A stretch of DNA of 64,000 bases from Alternaria dauci. Its lineage: Eukaryota > Ascomycota > Dothideomycetes > Pleosporales > Pleosporaceae. Position numbers and translations under genes: made by a program. Each line of letters opens with the position of its first letter. Within the stretch, counting starts at the first letter, position 1. The stretch covers positions 1,550,001 to 1,614,000 of the forward strand of contig NC_091275.1 in assembly GCF_042100115.1 (NCBI RefSeq), read 5' to 3'. The notes under the pieces were generated by a model. The model searched no databases and was not told the origin of the DNA. It was given only the letters and a program-made list of their open reading frames with translations. This document shows positions 45,399 to 56,857 of this stretch, piece by piece.

Positions 45399-45836
45399 GC
45401 CGCCCCCAAAAAAACGCGAGCCGGAAAAGAGGGTGGGTAGGTATGGAGGGGTGTGCGTGTGGATGGTGGTGATGCGGGCGTTGTCCTGTGCCTGGCCTGG
45501 GAACGCGGCCGCCCAATGTGCAGAGGCGGCCGCCTAGCGCGACTTTGTTTGAGGCAAGTGCGACCGCGTTCGTCAGCCAAGCCTGGCAGCACGCGAAAGG
45601 CAGACGTTCGATTCGCCGACCCCTGCATCATGCGCGTCGCCCTGTGGAGCGGACCTCTGACCCGCTCGCCTTCATCATCAACCGTCTCGACTTCACCCCG
45701 CCCGGCGACGCGGTGAACGGGTGTTCCTGCTAGGCCGCATCGAATCTTGTCATGTGCTGGTAGCGCCTGTCAGACTTCCCACATACCTCCCATCCATGGC
45801 ATGCCGTAGCCACCACCACCTCCCCCGCCGCGCACC
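45399..45836. promoter_or_regulatory. Divergent promoter of NSE4 and VPS34
   Basis: About 440 bp separate the two start codons. GC-rich (several GCGGCCGC-like stretches near 45505-45535). No additional gene. Confidence 0.4.
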
Positions 45837-48660
45837 ATGGAAGCCTTCAACTTTGCGACGTCTCTTGACCTGACTGAGCTGTCGGTCCATGTTCGCATGT
45901 ATGTCTTCTTGTTCAAGGGCTGAGCGGTGCTAAAGAGACAGTTAGAGATCGTCTGGATGGAAACCAGAAGCCCATACCTTACTCGGTCTTGCTCAAGCGA
46001 CCGGACCTAAGGCACCGAGCTTCCAACACTAAGTGGGTCCCCCTTCACCAAGTGAGAGAGGAGAGTGAGGGAGTACATAGTGCTGATGTAATGGCGGTAG
46101 CCCGCACTTCGAGCTCTACGTGACGGCCCAAATATGGGCAGACAGCAAGCCCCTCACCGTCCCTGTCCAAACCGCCTACAAGTCATTCAAGAACGCGCGC
46201 ATCTGGAACGAATGGCTCCAGCTGCCCGTCACGTATGCAAACCTCCCCGCCTCGGCCCAGATAGCCATCACAGTATGGGATCTGTCGCCTGCCGAAGACA
46301 CCGACTCCAATCTCCACGCCGTGCCCTTTGGTGGCACGACGATACCCCTCTTCGACAAGGACAACACGCTGCACAAGGGTAGGCAGCGCTGTCGGATACA
46401 CCGCTTCAAGGCTGCCGATGGCCTGACCAACACTACAACCCCGTGGGTGATACCGCCGGCGCGACGACGGAGAAAAGCTGAGGTGGTTGAGGATACAGTG
46501 GATGAGCAGATTGCTGAAATGGAGAGGCTGGAAGGCTTGCTGAAGAAGCAAGAAATGGGTGACCTGCCAACCAACAACTGGCTCGACGGTCTGGTATACA
46601 AAAAGATGATGCAAATACGGAAAGAAGCGCTCAAGGCCGAGGCAGCAGCCCTGAATCGGCAGAGCAAGACCAACGGGGCGAATGGCTCCACAGACAGTGA
46701 AGATCAGGAACTCTTTTATCTCGACATTGAGCTCCCCCGCTTCGACCACGCCATTGTCTTCTCCGACGTCGAGTACCCACCGCCCCCCGTCTCAGACTTG
46801 CGATTACCCGCCGAAGCCGACGTGAGGTTGCGACCCCCACCCGAAGTGTCCTTTGGTCCGGGCATCAACATCGATGGCATCGGTTACGGCGATGCAGATG
46901 CAGGTCGGCTCATCAAGATCTACGACCCTGAAGTCGGTCGAAGGGTCAATCCCGCCGAGGACAAGCATCGCGAGCTGATGCGCAGCCAGCAGACTGATTC
47001 ACTCGACCGTGATCGCAAGCCCAACGTGCACGTTCGAGACAAGCTCAACCTGCTGCTTTCCAAGGGACCGCTTGAAGAAATCACATCACACGAGCGAGAC
47101 GACATCTGGAAGTTCAGATACTTCTTGCTACGAGACAAGCGAGCCTTGACCAAATTCGTCAAGTGCGTCAACTGGAAGTCTCCGCGAGAAGCGCGACAGG
47201 CTGCACCCCTGCTCGAAAAGTGGGCAGAGATAGATGTCGACGACGCACTCGAACTTCTCGGACCTCACTTCGACCATCCTGTAGTACGAAGCTACGCTGT
47301 AGAGCGACTGAAAAAGGCAGACGACGAAGAGCTTCAGCTCTACCTCCTTCAGTTGGTGCAAGCGCTCAAGTACGAAGCACCAGGCGAAGGCGATGACTCG
47401 TCATTGGCTCGCTTCCTGGTCACTCGTGCAGCCAACAGCTTCACATTGGGCAACTTCCTGCACTGGTATCTCATGGTGGAGATTAGCGACTTCAGCACCG
47501 ACCAAGAGCCAGAACATCGTGAACTCTTCGCCAAGGTCGAGTACGACTTTATGGTCGAGCTGGAGAAGACACCCGAAGGTGTTGAGATTCGCAAAACCTT
47601 TCAGCGCCAAGGCGAACTTCTTACCATTCTGGCCAAGATATCAAAGGACGTGCGCTTCGGTGGGGGTGACCGAGCTACAAAGCTTGCTCGTCTCAAAAAG
47701 GCAATCGCCGACCCAAAGAACGAGCTCACCAACTTTGATCCACTGCCTCTACCTCTGGATCCGTCAGTCTATATCACTGGTATTTCGACAGAAGACTGTA
47801 ATGTCTTGAAGTCGTCTTTGCTTCCCATGGTCCTCTCCTTTAAGACGACGACGTCCGATCCATACCCCATAATCTTCAAGACTGGTGATGACCTGCGTCA
47901 AGATCAACTCGTCATTCAGATCATTACATTGATGGACCGCCTCCTTCGCAAAGAGAATCTCGATTTGAAGCTAACACCATACCGTATCTTAGCTACGTCT
48001 ACCTCTGCTGGCGCTTTCCAGTTTGTCCCGTCGATGAGCATAGCAGCAGCGTGCCAAAAGCACAAAGGTTCGCTACTCGCCTACCTACGCGCCAATAACC
48101 CTGACGACAGTGCTCCCCTTGGTGTACGCAAAGACGCTATGGACACGTATATCAAGTCTTGCGCCGGGTACTGTGTGATAACATACCTCCTTGGAGTTGG
48201 CGACCGACATCTTGATAACCTCTTGCTTGCTCCGTCGGGTGCTTTCTTCCACGTCGACTTTGGTTATATTCTTGGGCGAGACCCAAAACCTTTTGCACCA
48301 GCCATGAAGCTTTGCCGTGAGATGATCGAAGGTATGGGCGGCGTGCAGCACCCAAACTATCTTATTTTCAAAGAATACTCATATACAGCTTGGTCCACCC
48401 TGCGCAAGTCTTCGAACCTCATACTCAACTTGTTCGCTCTCATGCAGGGGGCAAATATTCCAGATATCAAGATAGAGAGGGAGGGTAGTGTGAGGAAGGT
48501 CCAAGAGCGTATGTGGCTAGGAAAGGGTGTGGGTGGAGCCAAGAACGAAGACGAAGCAGCGAGAGAATGGGAGGGGCTCGTTGAGGAATCGCTAGGTGAT
48601 TGGAAGGCTGGGGTGATTGACTGGGCGCATGAGTTCGTGCAGACCTATTGGCGGAAGTAA
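45837..48660 (+). CDS. VPS34: Class III phosphatidylinositol 3-kinase Vps34, 902 aa
   Basis: Makes phosphatidylinositol 3-phosphate on endosomal and autophagic membranes, with Vps15 and Atg6/Beclin. Exons 45837..45898, 45946..46032 and 46101..48660, with junctions phase 2 and 2. The two small exons give MEAFNFATSLDLTELSVHVR and LDGNQKPIPYSVLLKRPDLR, matching the family N-terminus. The C2 domain continues in exon 3 (ELYVTAQIWADSKPLTVPVQ). The PIK helical domain is at about 310-520 (DIWKFRYFLLRDKRALTKFV) and the kinase domain at about 600-880. Kinase landmarks are FKTGDDLRQDQLVIQI, catalytic loop GVGDRHLDNLLL (about 747) and activation-segment start HVDFGYILGRDPKP. The end HEFVQTYWRK is full length. 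The exon 2 acceptor is the second AG (GTTAG); the first gives a stop. Confidence 0.96.
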
Positions 48661-49061
48661 GATTGACTGCAAGACAATATAATAGGTGGAGCCTCGAGCA
48701 CAACTCAAGATGCCTTGTGAGATCGAGTAAGCATAATGTGCTTCGATAGTGAGAGGCACTCGTTGTGCCAAGGCTGACCCCGCCAGATCGACATCTCCAT
48801 GGCTAGCACACAGGCGCGTGTCCCGGTGGAGACTCCGATGGAGAAGCTCACTCTCCACACCTTGCGGGTGCAGCATGACCTCACCCATGAAGTGTACCAC
48901 TGGAGGATTGCAGATGGCGGCTTTCCCGATTCTGTGTAATTGCAGCTCTGGTGCATTCGACCTCGAGTGTGAAAAGTAGCTACAATGTAAAAGGCAGCCT
49001 TCTCTCCCTCCCGGCCTGAGACACTCATACGAATCCGTGGACTTTATGCAAGAAACCCATC
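48661..49061. promoter_or_regulatory. Promoter region of the GH31 gene, 400 bp
   Basis: Tandem spacer after VPS34. It contains CCGGTGGAGA at 48823-48832, a 10-mer that recurs in the sugar transporter promoter at 54573-54582. No gene. Confidence 0.35.
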
Positions 49062-51109
49062 ATGTTCGAATCCAAAGACAACCGCCTCGTCTACGCATAC
49101 GACGCTGAGCAACTATGGGTCGAGCCTTGGGGTCACAATGCAGTTCGCGTTCGCGCCTCCAAAATGCCTACCATGCCACAAGAAGATTGGGCGCTCCTAC
49201 AGCAGCCTAACATTGCTGCCAGAATCGATATTGCCAGCAACGGCGAGTCAGCTACCCTGGCCAATGGCCATATCAGAGCAACCATTACCAAGCGAGGCAA
49301 GATCGCAATATCAAATACCAGCGGCAAAGTTCTGTTGGAAGAATATGCCCGGCACCGCCGTGACATCATCGATCCCAAATGCAGCGCCCTGGAAGTTGAA
49401 GCCCGGGAGTTCAAGCCTATCTTAGGTGGCGACTATCACCTCACTGCTCGGTTCGAGAGCCTGGATCCCAAGGAGAAAATATACGGGATGGGTCAATACC
49501 AGCAACCTTATCTTGACATCAAGGGCACGCAACTAGAGTTGGCGCATCGGAACTCTCAAGCTAGCGTACCTTTTGCTGTTTCTTCGCTTGGGTACGGCCT
49601 GTTGTGGAACAACCCATCTATTGGGAATGCGGTATTCGGAAAGAACGTCATGAGTTTCGAGGCTTTATCGACCAAGGTTCTGGATTATTGGGTTGTGGCT
49701 GGTGATACACCTGCGCAGATTGTTGAGTCGTATGCTGATGCTACTGGAAAGGTGAGGCTCAACCCATACACTGCTGAAGATCTAGGGACTAACGTCTCAC
49801 TACTCAGGTGCCAATGATGCCAGAATACGGTCTCGGCTTCTGGCAATGTAAACTGCGCTACCAAACCCAAGAAGAGCTCCTTCAAGTTGCAAGAGAGTAC
49901 CGGAAACGAAACCTCCCCATCGACCTTATTGTCATTGACTTTTTTCACTGGCCCATGCAGGGGGACTGGAAGTTCGACGAAAAGTACTGGCCTGACCCCG
50001 AGGCCATGGTCAAAGAGCTAGAGGAACTCAAAATCGAACTCATGGTGTCCATCTGGCCGACCGTAGACCGACGATCAGAAAACCACGAGGAAATGGTAGA
50101 AAAGGGTTTGCTCATCCGAACTGAACGTGGAGTACGCACAGCCATGACATTCCAGGGTCAAACCATCCATTTCGATGCGACGAACCCTGCAGCACGGGAC
50201 TATGTGTGGAATAAGGCGAAGCAGAATTACTACAAGAAAGGTATCAAGGTGTTCTGGTTGGATGAGGCAGAGCCAGAATATCGACACTATGACTTTGATC
50301 TCTACCGCTATCATCTGGGTCCAAACGTAGCGATCGGCAACATCTACCCTCGAGAATACTCCCGCGCATTCTACGAGGGCATGGAGAAGGAAGGTCAGAA
50401 GAACATCGTCAACTTGGTTCGATGTGCATGGGCTGGTAGCCAGCGGTACGGTGCTCTGGTTTGGAGTGGCGATATCTCATCATCATGGTCGAGCTTCCGC
50501 AACCAACTCGCTGCAGGTCTCAACATGGGCCTGTCTGGCGTGCCGTGGTGGACAACGGATATAGGAGGTTTTCACGGCGGAAACCCAGATGACGAAGCGT
50601 TCCGCGAACTTTTCGTCCGGTGGTTTCAATGGGGTACGTTCTGTCCGGTGATGCGATTACACGGAGATCGAGAACCACGGCAGCCCAAGACCAAGGACAG
50701 CCCGTCTTGCCGCAGTGGTGCAGATAACGAGGTGTGGTCGTATGGCCCAGCTGTATACGAGATCTGCAAGAAATATATAGGTATTCGCGAAGACCTACGT
50801 GAGTACACGCGGCAACTCATGGAGGAGGCCCATCAGAAGGGATCGCCAGTTATGAGAGCTCTTTTCTATGAATTCCCGGAAGACGGCAAGTCTTGGGAGG
50901 TTGAGGAGCAGTACATGTATGGGGATAAGTACTTGGTCTGCCCGATTCTTGCTAAGAGTCAGGTCAAGACGAAGGTTTACCTTCCGCCTTTGCCTGCTGG
51001 ACAGAAGTGGAAGGACTTTTGGAGCGAGCAAACGTGGGGTGGTGGTGGTGGTGAAGATATTGTGGTGGACAGCCCGTTGGAGGTCATGCCCGTGTTCCAG
51101 CGGGTATAA
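49062..51109 (+). CDS. GH31 alpha-xylosidase/alpha-glucosidase, YicI-like, 663 aa
   Basis: Retaining glycoside hydrolase family 31 enzyme that removes alpha-linked xylose or glucose from non-reducing ends. Exons 49062..49751 and 49808..51109; the 56-bp phase-0 intron (AAG|GTGAGG...CTACTCAG) contains a GACTAAC branch motif. No signal peptide, so probably intracellular. The N-terminal beta-sandwich includes KEKIYGMGQYQQPYLDIKGT. The barrel begins at MPEYGLGFWQCKLRYQTQEE. The nucleophile is Asp382 in FWLDEAEPE, and the probable acid/base is Asp452 in YGALVWSGDISSSW, the position used in YicI. PWWTTDIGGFHGG and MRLHGDREPR follow. The motif choice FWQCKLRYQ and the YicI-type acid/base context favour alpha-xylosidase, but alpha-glucosidase or isomaltase activity is not excluded. 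It heads a same-strand group with a regulator and a MAL-type permease. Confidence 0.85.
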
Positions 51110-51466
51110 GGTGGGACAATATCAAGTACCAACCAGAGTCATAGCAGTCAGTGCAGAAGATCTACTATATTTGCTTAATTTGGTGATAGTTCCATCGAAG
51201 GATGCTCGTGATGCTCTTGATGCCTGTAGCCCGTGCGCCAACCCCACCTCAAGCTCGTGATGACTGCCAACCATGTCAGCCATCTCTTTGCCCCGGCTCT
51301 CTGCCTAGGTACTGCTTGTTGTTGTCCTTCTACCTTGTCCCTGCATCTATTTTGACTAGCCAACGATGATGACTGGGATGGCCTGTTTTCGCACAAGTGG
51401 ATCCAAACTGCCTGGGCATATATTCCCAGCCTCTCCGCACAGGACCTACATCGATCTCTCCAGGCA
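51110..51466. promoter_or_regulatory. Spacer and promoter of the cluster regulator, 357 bp
   Basis: Short spacer between the GH31 stop and the transcription factor start on the same strand. One CCCCGG at about 51289-51294. Nothing else stands out. Confidence 0.35.
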
Positions 51467-54208
51467 ATGCCGTTTCCAGGTGCACAGGAGCGGCTGGTTG
51501 CAACATGCGACATTTGCAGTCGATGTTTCGGCAAACAAGAGCATCTCATACGACACATGAGGATCCACACACGCGAACGACCCTACCCCTGTCCTTCCTG
51601 CCACAAGTCCTTCTCGCGCCGTGATGTGCTCAGCCGCCACATCGCCGCGCACAATGAACAGAGCAATACTGCATCTCAACTCACCGGATCACGCGCATGT
51701 TTTCGATGCGCTGCAGACCGCGTGAGATGCTCGCGCGGTCAAAAATGTCGAAGGTGCTCACAACGCGGTTACAACTGCCAGTACCCGCCACTTCGCGCCG
51801 CACGAAACAGGACGGTTGATTCTGGCGCACATGATTCAATAGACACCTTCAGTAGTAACAGCGTGCAACCGGGCAATACCAGTCGCGCATACAACGGAGA
51901 GCTCATGATCGCTGACTTCAATGATGCGATACCGGAGTCCTCTACAAGCGCGTGGGCGTGGAACAGCAGCATCAATACTGTGGTCAGTCCTGACGCGTTT
52001 GGCCTGCCTGGCTTGAGCCTGTCAGACGTCAACTGGATTTCGCCACAGTATTCAGGTCCACTTGACTTGGATGCACTGCTCGCAAGTATGGGAGAGAACG
52101 CTAATGGTAATGCGGAGCAATGGTCCAGTGCTATCGCTGCCACGACGCCAGTAGCTCCGGCAATTCCCACAGTCCAGCCCTCGGTACATCTAGACACGAG
52201 TGACTGCAACACGGAAAACACACCGAGGGAAATTGCCCCAGAAAGATCTACGTCAGTATCGGAAAACAGATACTACGTTGACGGAGCCGGTGCCAGGGCC
52301 CCGTTTGGTGGTAGAGGCCAACGTTCGATCTGCTCAGAAGAAACCATAGAATTGGAAGAAGAGGAAGCCAACGTTGCAATCATGCCGTTCCAGAGCTCGA
52401 ACAGACCCTCTCTTTGTCCAGTGGCAGCATACCAATGTCTCATTAGAGGCATCGCCACTGAAAGTCGCAACTGCCTCATCGAGGTAAACGCTTCGAGCTT
52501 GCCTACGCATGAACAAGTGGCCATGTCAGTTCGACAATACTTCGAAAGCTTTCATCCCGTTTTTCCATTCTTGAGGCGATCTTCATTCGCATACGATGCT
52601 TCTAAGAGCTGGCTCTTGTTGCTCGCTGTCTCGGTCGTCGGTTCGAAATACTTGCAGCTATCGCAACATGCACGACTTGGTGAACAACTCTTCGACCTAC
52701 TCGGCGCGATCCTCACGCGCTGTAAATATGGTATAGTTTCGCAGGTGGCGATAGGGGACGAGGACGCCGATTATGTACCTGGCTGTCCAGTCCAGTTTGA
52801 CAACCGCCCTAGCATACCTATCCTACAGTCCGGCATCCTGAACATCGCTTGCATGCTTCACTCTGGCAAACAGGCACTTGTTGAACGCGCCTTGGTAGAG
52901 CGGCACTATTTGGTCGAAGCTTGCCATTCACTTCAATTGCTCGTCCAGTCGCAGAGACCTCACAACTTGGAAACAACAACTGATGTTGACCACGATGATT
53001 TCTTCAATGAATGGCAGATGAAAGAGTCGAAGATCCGCACAGGAATGATGATATGGGTAACTCGTTCTTACTTGTCAAGGAATATATGAGGCTAATTGCA
53101 GCAGACCCTCGATACAATATTCGTGTATGAGTTTCAGGCCAAACCTCTGCTTCATACTGAAGACATCTCTACGGGCCTGCCATGTCATGAGGATGTATGG
53201 GAGCAACCAGCCTTGATCCAACAAAGCCAGAGACGTATTTCTGATGTTACACTTACAGAAGCCTTGGAGATGATGTACGTTGAGAAGCGGCTGCCGACTG
53301 GCCTTGGGGAATTTAGCATGGGATTGCTTGTCACCACCATCTACCGACACACCATGGATATTCTAGCTAGAGATAAAATCCGACTCAACTCGTGGACACC
53401 GACATCCACGCCACAGCGACGTAACGACATGCCACCCGTACAGCAAAGCTGGCCACCGACAACGCGATTGGCAACCAAGTGGCGCAACAGCGCTTGTGAT
53501 TGCTTGGACGTTTTGCATTGGCCTGCGAATAGCAAGATCGCTCGGCACTCAGGTTTTGAGCACCACACTATTCTCCAGCTGCATTTGGCTCGTCTAATCA
53601 TACTGGCTCCAACTAGCGCTATACAGACATTTGCTTCCGGGTGTGCAACAAAGGAGAGCATTCAGAGCAATGCAGACAGCCGTTCATTTGCTACCGCTCG
53701 TATCCAGGTCCTACAGTGGGTGATTCGGGATCATTGCAAAGCCAGACTTTGCTTGGTACACTGTGGGGCTTTGTTTTGGTACATCCGCAGATATAGTTGT
53801 AGCAGTCTGCTCGAGCCATATGCAGTCTATATCGCGACTCTGATACTCTGGGCCTTTTGTATTTGCATGCAACTTCCTGAGGCCGCCGAAGCTATTGCCT
53901 CCGAATCTGACGAGGAACCAGAGCCGTCATTCCTCCACCTTGACCGGCCATTAGACGATGAGCTAGTTCAAACATATGTACGGATGGGCCACAAGATGTC
54001 AGCTTACATTGCCAATGTTGGCAACCTTGAACATGAAGCAGCCCCGATGCGAATTGCAAGAGAAGGGATCTCGTTGTTAACCAAAGACACCGAGCATGCG
54101 TCCGGCCCCGACTTCAGTTGCTCCGCATCTGCTAAAGATGTGTGTTATACGTGGGGCATTGAAAGGTCTTATGCTAACCTGCTGCGTCTCCTCACAAAGG
54201 CGCATTGA
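51467..54208 (+). CDS. C2H2 plus Zn2Cys6 transcription factor with fungal-specific domain, about 898 aa
   Basis: Nuclear regulator with two kinds of DNA-binding module. Two C2H2 fingers are at residues 14-34 (Cys14, Cys17, His30, His34) and 42-62 (Cys42, Cys45, His58, His62). A Zn2Cys6 cluster follows at 78-104 (Cys 78, 81, 88, 94, 97, 104) with classical spacing C-x2-C-x6-C-x5-C-x2-C-x6-C. The middle is Ser/Thr/acidic-rich. A fungal-specific transcription factor domain starts near SVRQYFESFHPVFPFLRR and includes FQAKPLLHTEDISTGLPCHE. Exons are 51467..53056 and 53102..54208, phase 0. The acceptor is a tandem TTGCAGCAG, so use of the second AG would drop one Gln. Its place between the GH31 gene and the sugar permease suggests a pathway-specific role; that is inference. 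Confidence 0.85.
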
Positions 54209-54786
54209 GAAATGTCATACGGAGTTTCCAGATTTTGTACACCCCATCTTGCCTTACTGAATGAGGACTTTTTCGAAATGCATTATTGATAGCTTCCGCT
54301 CGTCACATCATGGTCTCCGCAACACTCAGTCTTTTCAAGCAAACCTCTGCTAAGCACCAATGTCGGTAGTATCACGTTTCACGCCTCGCGATAGCCGAAC
54401 CTCGTGGTTTCTCGGTAGATCAGAGTCCGGAACACATGGTGCTTCTTCGCCGGAATGATTAGTGAAGGTTTCACGCTATGGGAAAGTGCCGCGCCTAGGA
54501 TCATCCCCACCGGAACTGGGCTTAACCGGGATCAAACTTGGCCCAGCACAAACCCCATGGGGTAGTCGTGTTCCGGTGGAGAAAACCTGGGGTGACAGCC
54601 ATGTTCCATGCATGATCGATTGGCTAGCTTCGATGAGATGCCCGACTATGTATACCATAGTCATGTCTTTGACTCCACCAATGTTCTCCAAAACACAAAT
54701 CTCTTGTAATACATCTCCATTCTTTTTATCTCGAGACCTTGTTGCTTCCCTTGCATCTTTGGCGCACGTACCGACCACGATCCATC
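54209..54786. promoter_or_regulatory. Promoter region of the sugar permease with CCGGAA cluster
   Basis: 578 bp between the regulator stop and the permease start. CCGGAA or its complement occurs at 54427-54432, 54450-54455, 54510-54515 and 54571-54576, all containing the CGG triplet typical of Zn2Cys6 sites. There is also CCGGG at 54526. A role as binding sites is inferred. Confidence 0.35.
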
Positions 54787-56452
54787 ATGGCAGATATGGA
54801 CGAAAAGGCTGCAGCCATGGAACACCACGAGGTCTTTGACCAAGCCAGAGCGGCAGCCGACGAAGAGCACGAGATGAAATTACTCCAAGCCATGCGGAAA
54901 TATCCTAAGGCTGTGCTCTGGTCGGTACTATTATCCACCTGCATCATAATGGAAGGATACGACATCGTCTTGATGAGTTCTTTCTTCGCACAACCATCTT
55001 TCTCGCGCAAGTATGGGGAGTTCAATGAACGCACTGGAACATACGAGATAACGGCGTCGTGGCAGAATGGACTCAGCAATGCTGTGAGTGTAGGCACGAT
55101 CATCGGGGCCTTCGCCAACGGGTACTTTATCCATCGGTTCGGTTATCGTCCAGTCTTGCTGGTATCGCTCGTAGGTATATGCGCATTGATCTTCATATCT
55201 TTCTTCGCCCCCAACGCCCCCGTCCTCCTCGTCGGCCAGTTCCTTTGTGGCATACCCTGGGGTGTTTTTGCTACCATGGCACCTGCCTATGCCAGTGAGG
55301 TTTGTCCGCTGGCTTTGCGAGGCTACCTCACGGTATATGTCAATCTTTGTTGGGCTTTTGGCCAGCTCATCTCTGCTGGGGTGCAATCAGCATTCTCTGG
55401 TAATACCACGGAATGGGCGTACCGTATACCCTTCGCTATCCAATGGGCATGGCCCATCCCTCTTTTTGCAATTCTCTGGATGGCACCAGAATCGCCATGG
55501 TACCACGTCCGTACTGGAAACCTAGAAATGGCCGAGAAGATGATCACGCGCCTCTCGTCCTCTTCGCAACGACACCTCACTAAGCAAAAGGTAGCCATGA
55601 TGGTCCGCACGAATGAGCTCGAGAAATCTCTCGAGGAAAACACATCCTATATCCAATGCTTCAAAGGCATCGACCGCCGTCGCACTGAGATTGCGTGCAT
55701 GGTATTCGCGGCACAGCCCATTTGCGGCTCGGTCATGGGAGGCACACCAGTAAGTGCTACTGTGCGAACTGCATGTGAAACATATACTGACGTCGTACAA
55801 CCACATTCAGACCTACTTCTTCGTCCAAGCCGGCGTCCCAAGCTCGATTTCGTTCAAACTGTCCGTTGGTGGTCTCGGTATGGCATCTGTTGGCACTCTC
55901 ATATCCTGGGTCCTCATGAGCTATATTGGTCGTCGAAAGCTCTATCTCTGGGGGCTTGGTGGTTTAGCGACCATCCTCTTCATCGTCGGTTTCATCAGTG
56001 TGGGCGCTGGTGACTCCTCCGGCGGCAACTATGCACAAGCTGCCATGATGCTCATCTGGCTTTTCTGGTATTACATGACCGTAGGTCCAATCTGTTATGC
56101 CATCGTTGGAGAAGTCTCATCCACACGTCTCCGCAGCAAGAGTGTGTGTCTAGCTCGCATCACGTACTACATCGCCCAGATTGTGACTAACGTCATCAAT
56201 CCATACATGCTGAACCCTACTGCGGGTGATTGGAAGGGCAAGACTGGGTTCTTCTGGGGTGGAGGCGCGTTTCTCTTCTTCGTCTGGACGTTTTTCCGAC
56301 TCCCGGAGACAAAGGGACGGACTTATGAGGAACTGGATATCATGTTTGCTGAAGGTGTTCCGGCGAGGAGCTTCGCGAAGCACACTGTTGACGCATATGC
56401 TCATGGGGGTTATGCTGGTCGGAAAATGTCTACAGATGAGCATATTGAGTGA
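54787..56452 (+). CDS. MFS sugar:H+ symporter, MAL/alpha-glucoside permease type, 534 aa
   Basis: Twelve-TM sugar porter. Exons 54787..55749 and 55811..56452, phase 0; the 61-bp intron has CCA|GTAAGT and a CATTCAG acceptor. Family signatures: IIMEGYDIVLMSSFFAQPSF in TM1, HRFGYRPVLL after TM2, WMAPESPWYHVRTG (PESPR-type motif) before the central loop, YIGRRKLYLWG between TM8 and TM9, NPTAGDWKGKTGFFWGG before TM12, and the closing PETKGRTYEELD. The MEGYD...FFAQPSF start and NPTAGDWKGKTGFFWG end are characteristic of the yeast MAL/AGT1 and fungal maltose permease group, so an alpha-linked di- or oligosaccharide is the likely cargo. With the GH31 enzyme and transcription factor just upstream on the same strand it completes an uptake-and-cleavage set. 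Confidence 0.9.
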
Positions 56453-56857
56453 GCAGCACATAAGCTTGGGCAGCCGGTGAGGTATATGCTATATACAATT
56501 TTCGTCCGATTCGGAGCGAGAGCGCTGTCATCAGTAGCAATGCATCCGCGTAACCTGACATGTATGAGGACTATCAGCGGCCGAGTGTAGGGGCTTGTCG
56601 AGATCCGCTGGTTCCCCACTGGTGAAGAGGGGAAATGAGGGCACATGATAACGCGTAATATCCGCGCAGCCCTTGCTACACGCTAAACCCCGTCTGGGCG
56701 ATTTTTCCAGAACTTTCGAAAGCGACGAATCGCTATGGTGCTGCTCCTTGCTCTGTTTATACCCGAACCCATAGTCGGCTCAACTTCCACCCGCCACCGT
56801 ACTGGCCACAACAACCGCTAACACTCTAGCCACAATTTCCATCTCCACCTGGGTAAC
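56453..56857. other. Intergenic region, about 400 bp
   Basis: 3' flank of the permease gene and promoter of the J-domain gene. No additional gene. Confidence 0.45.
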
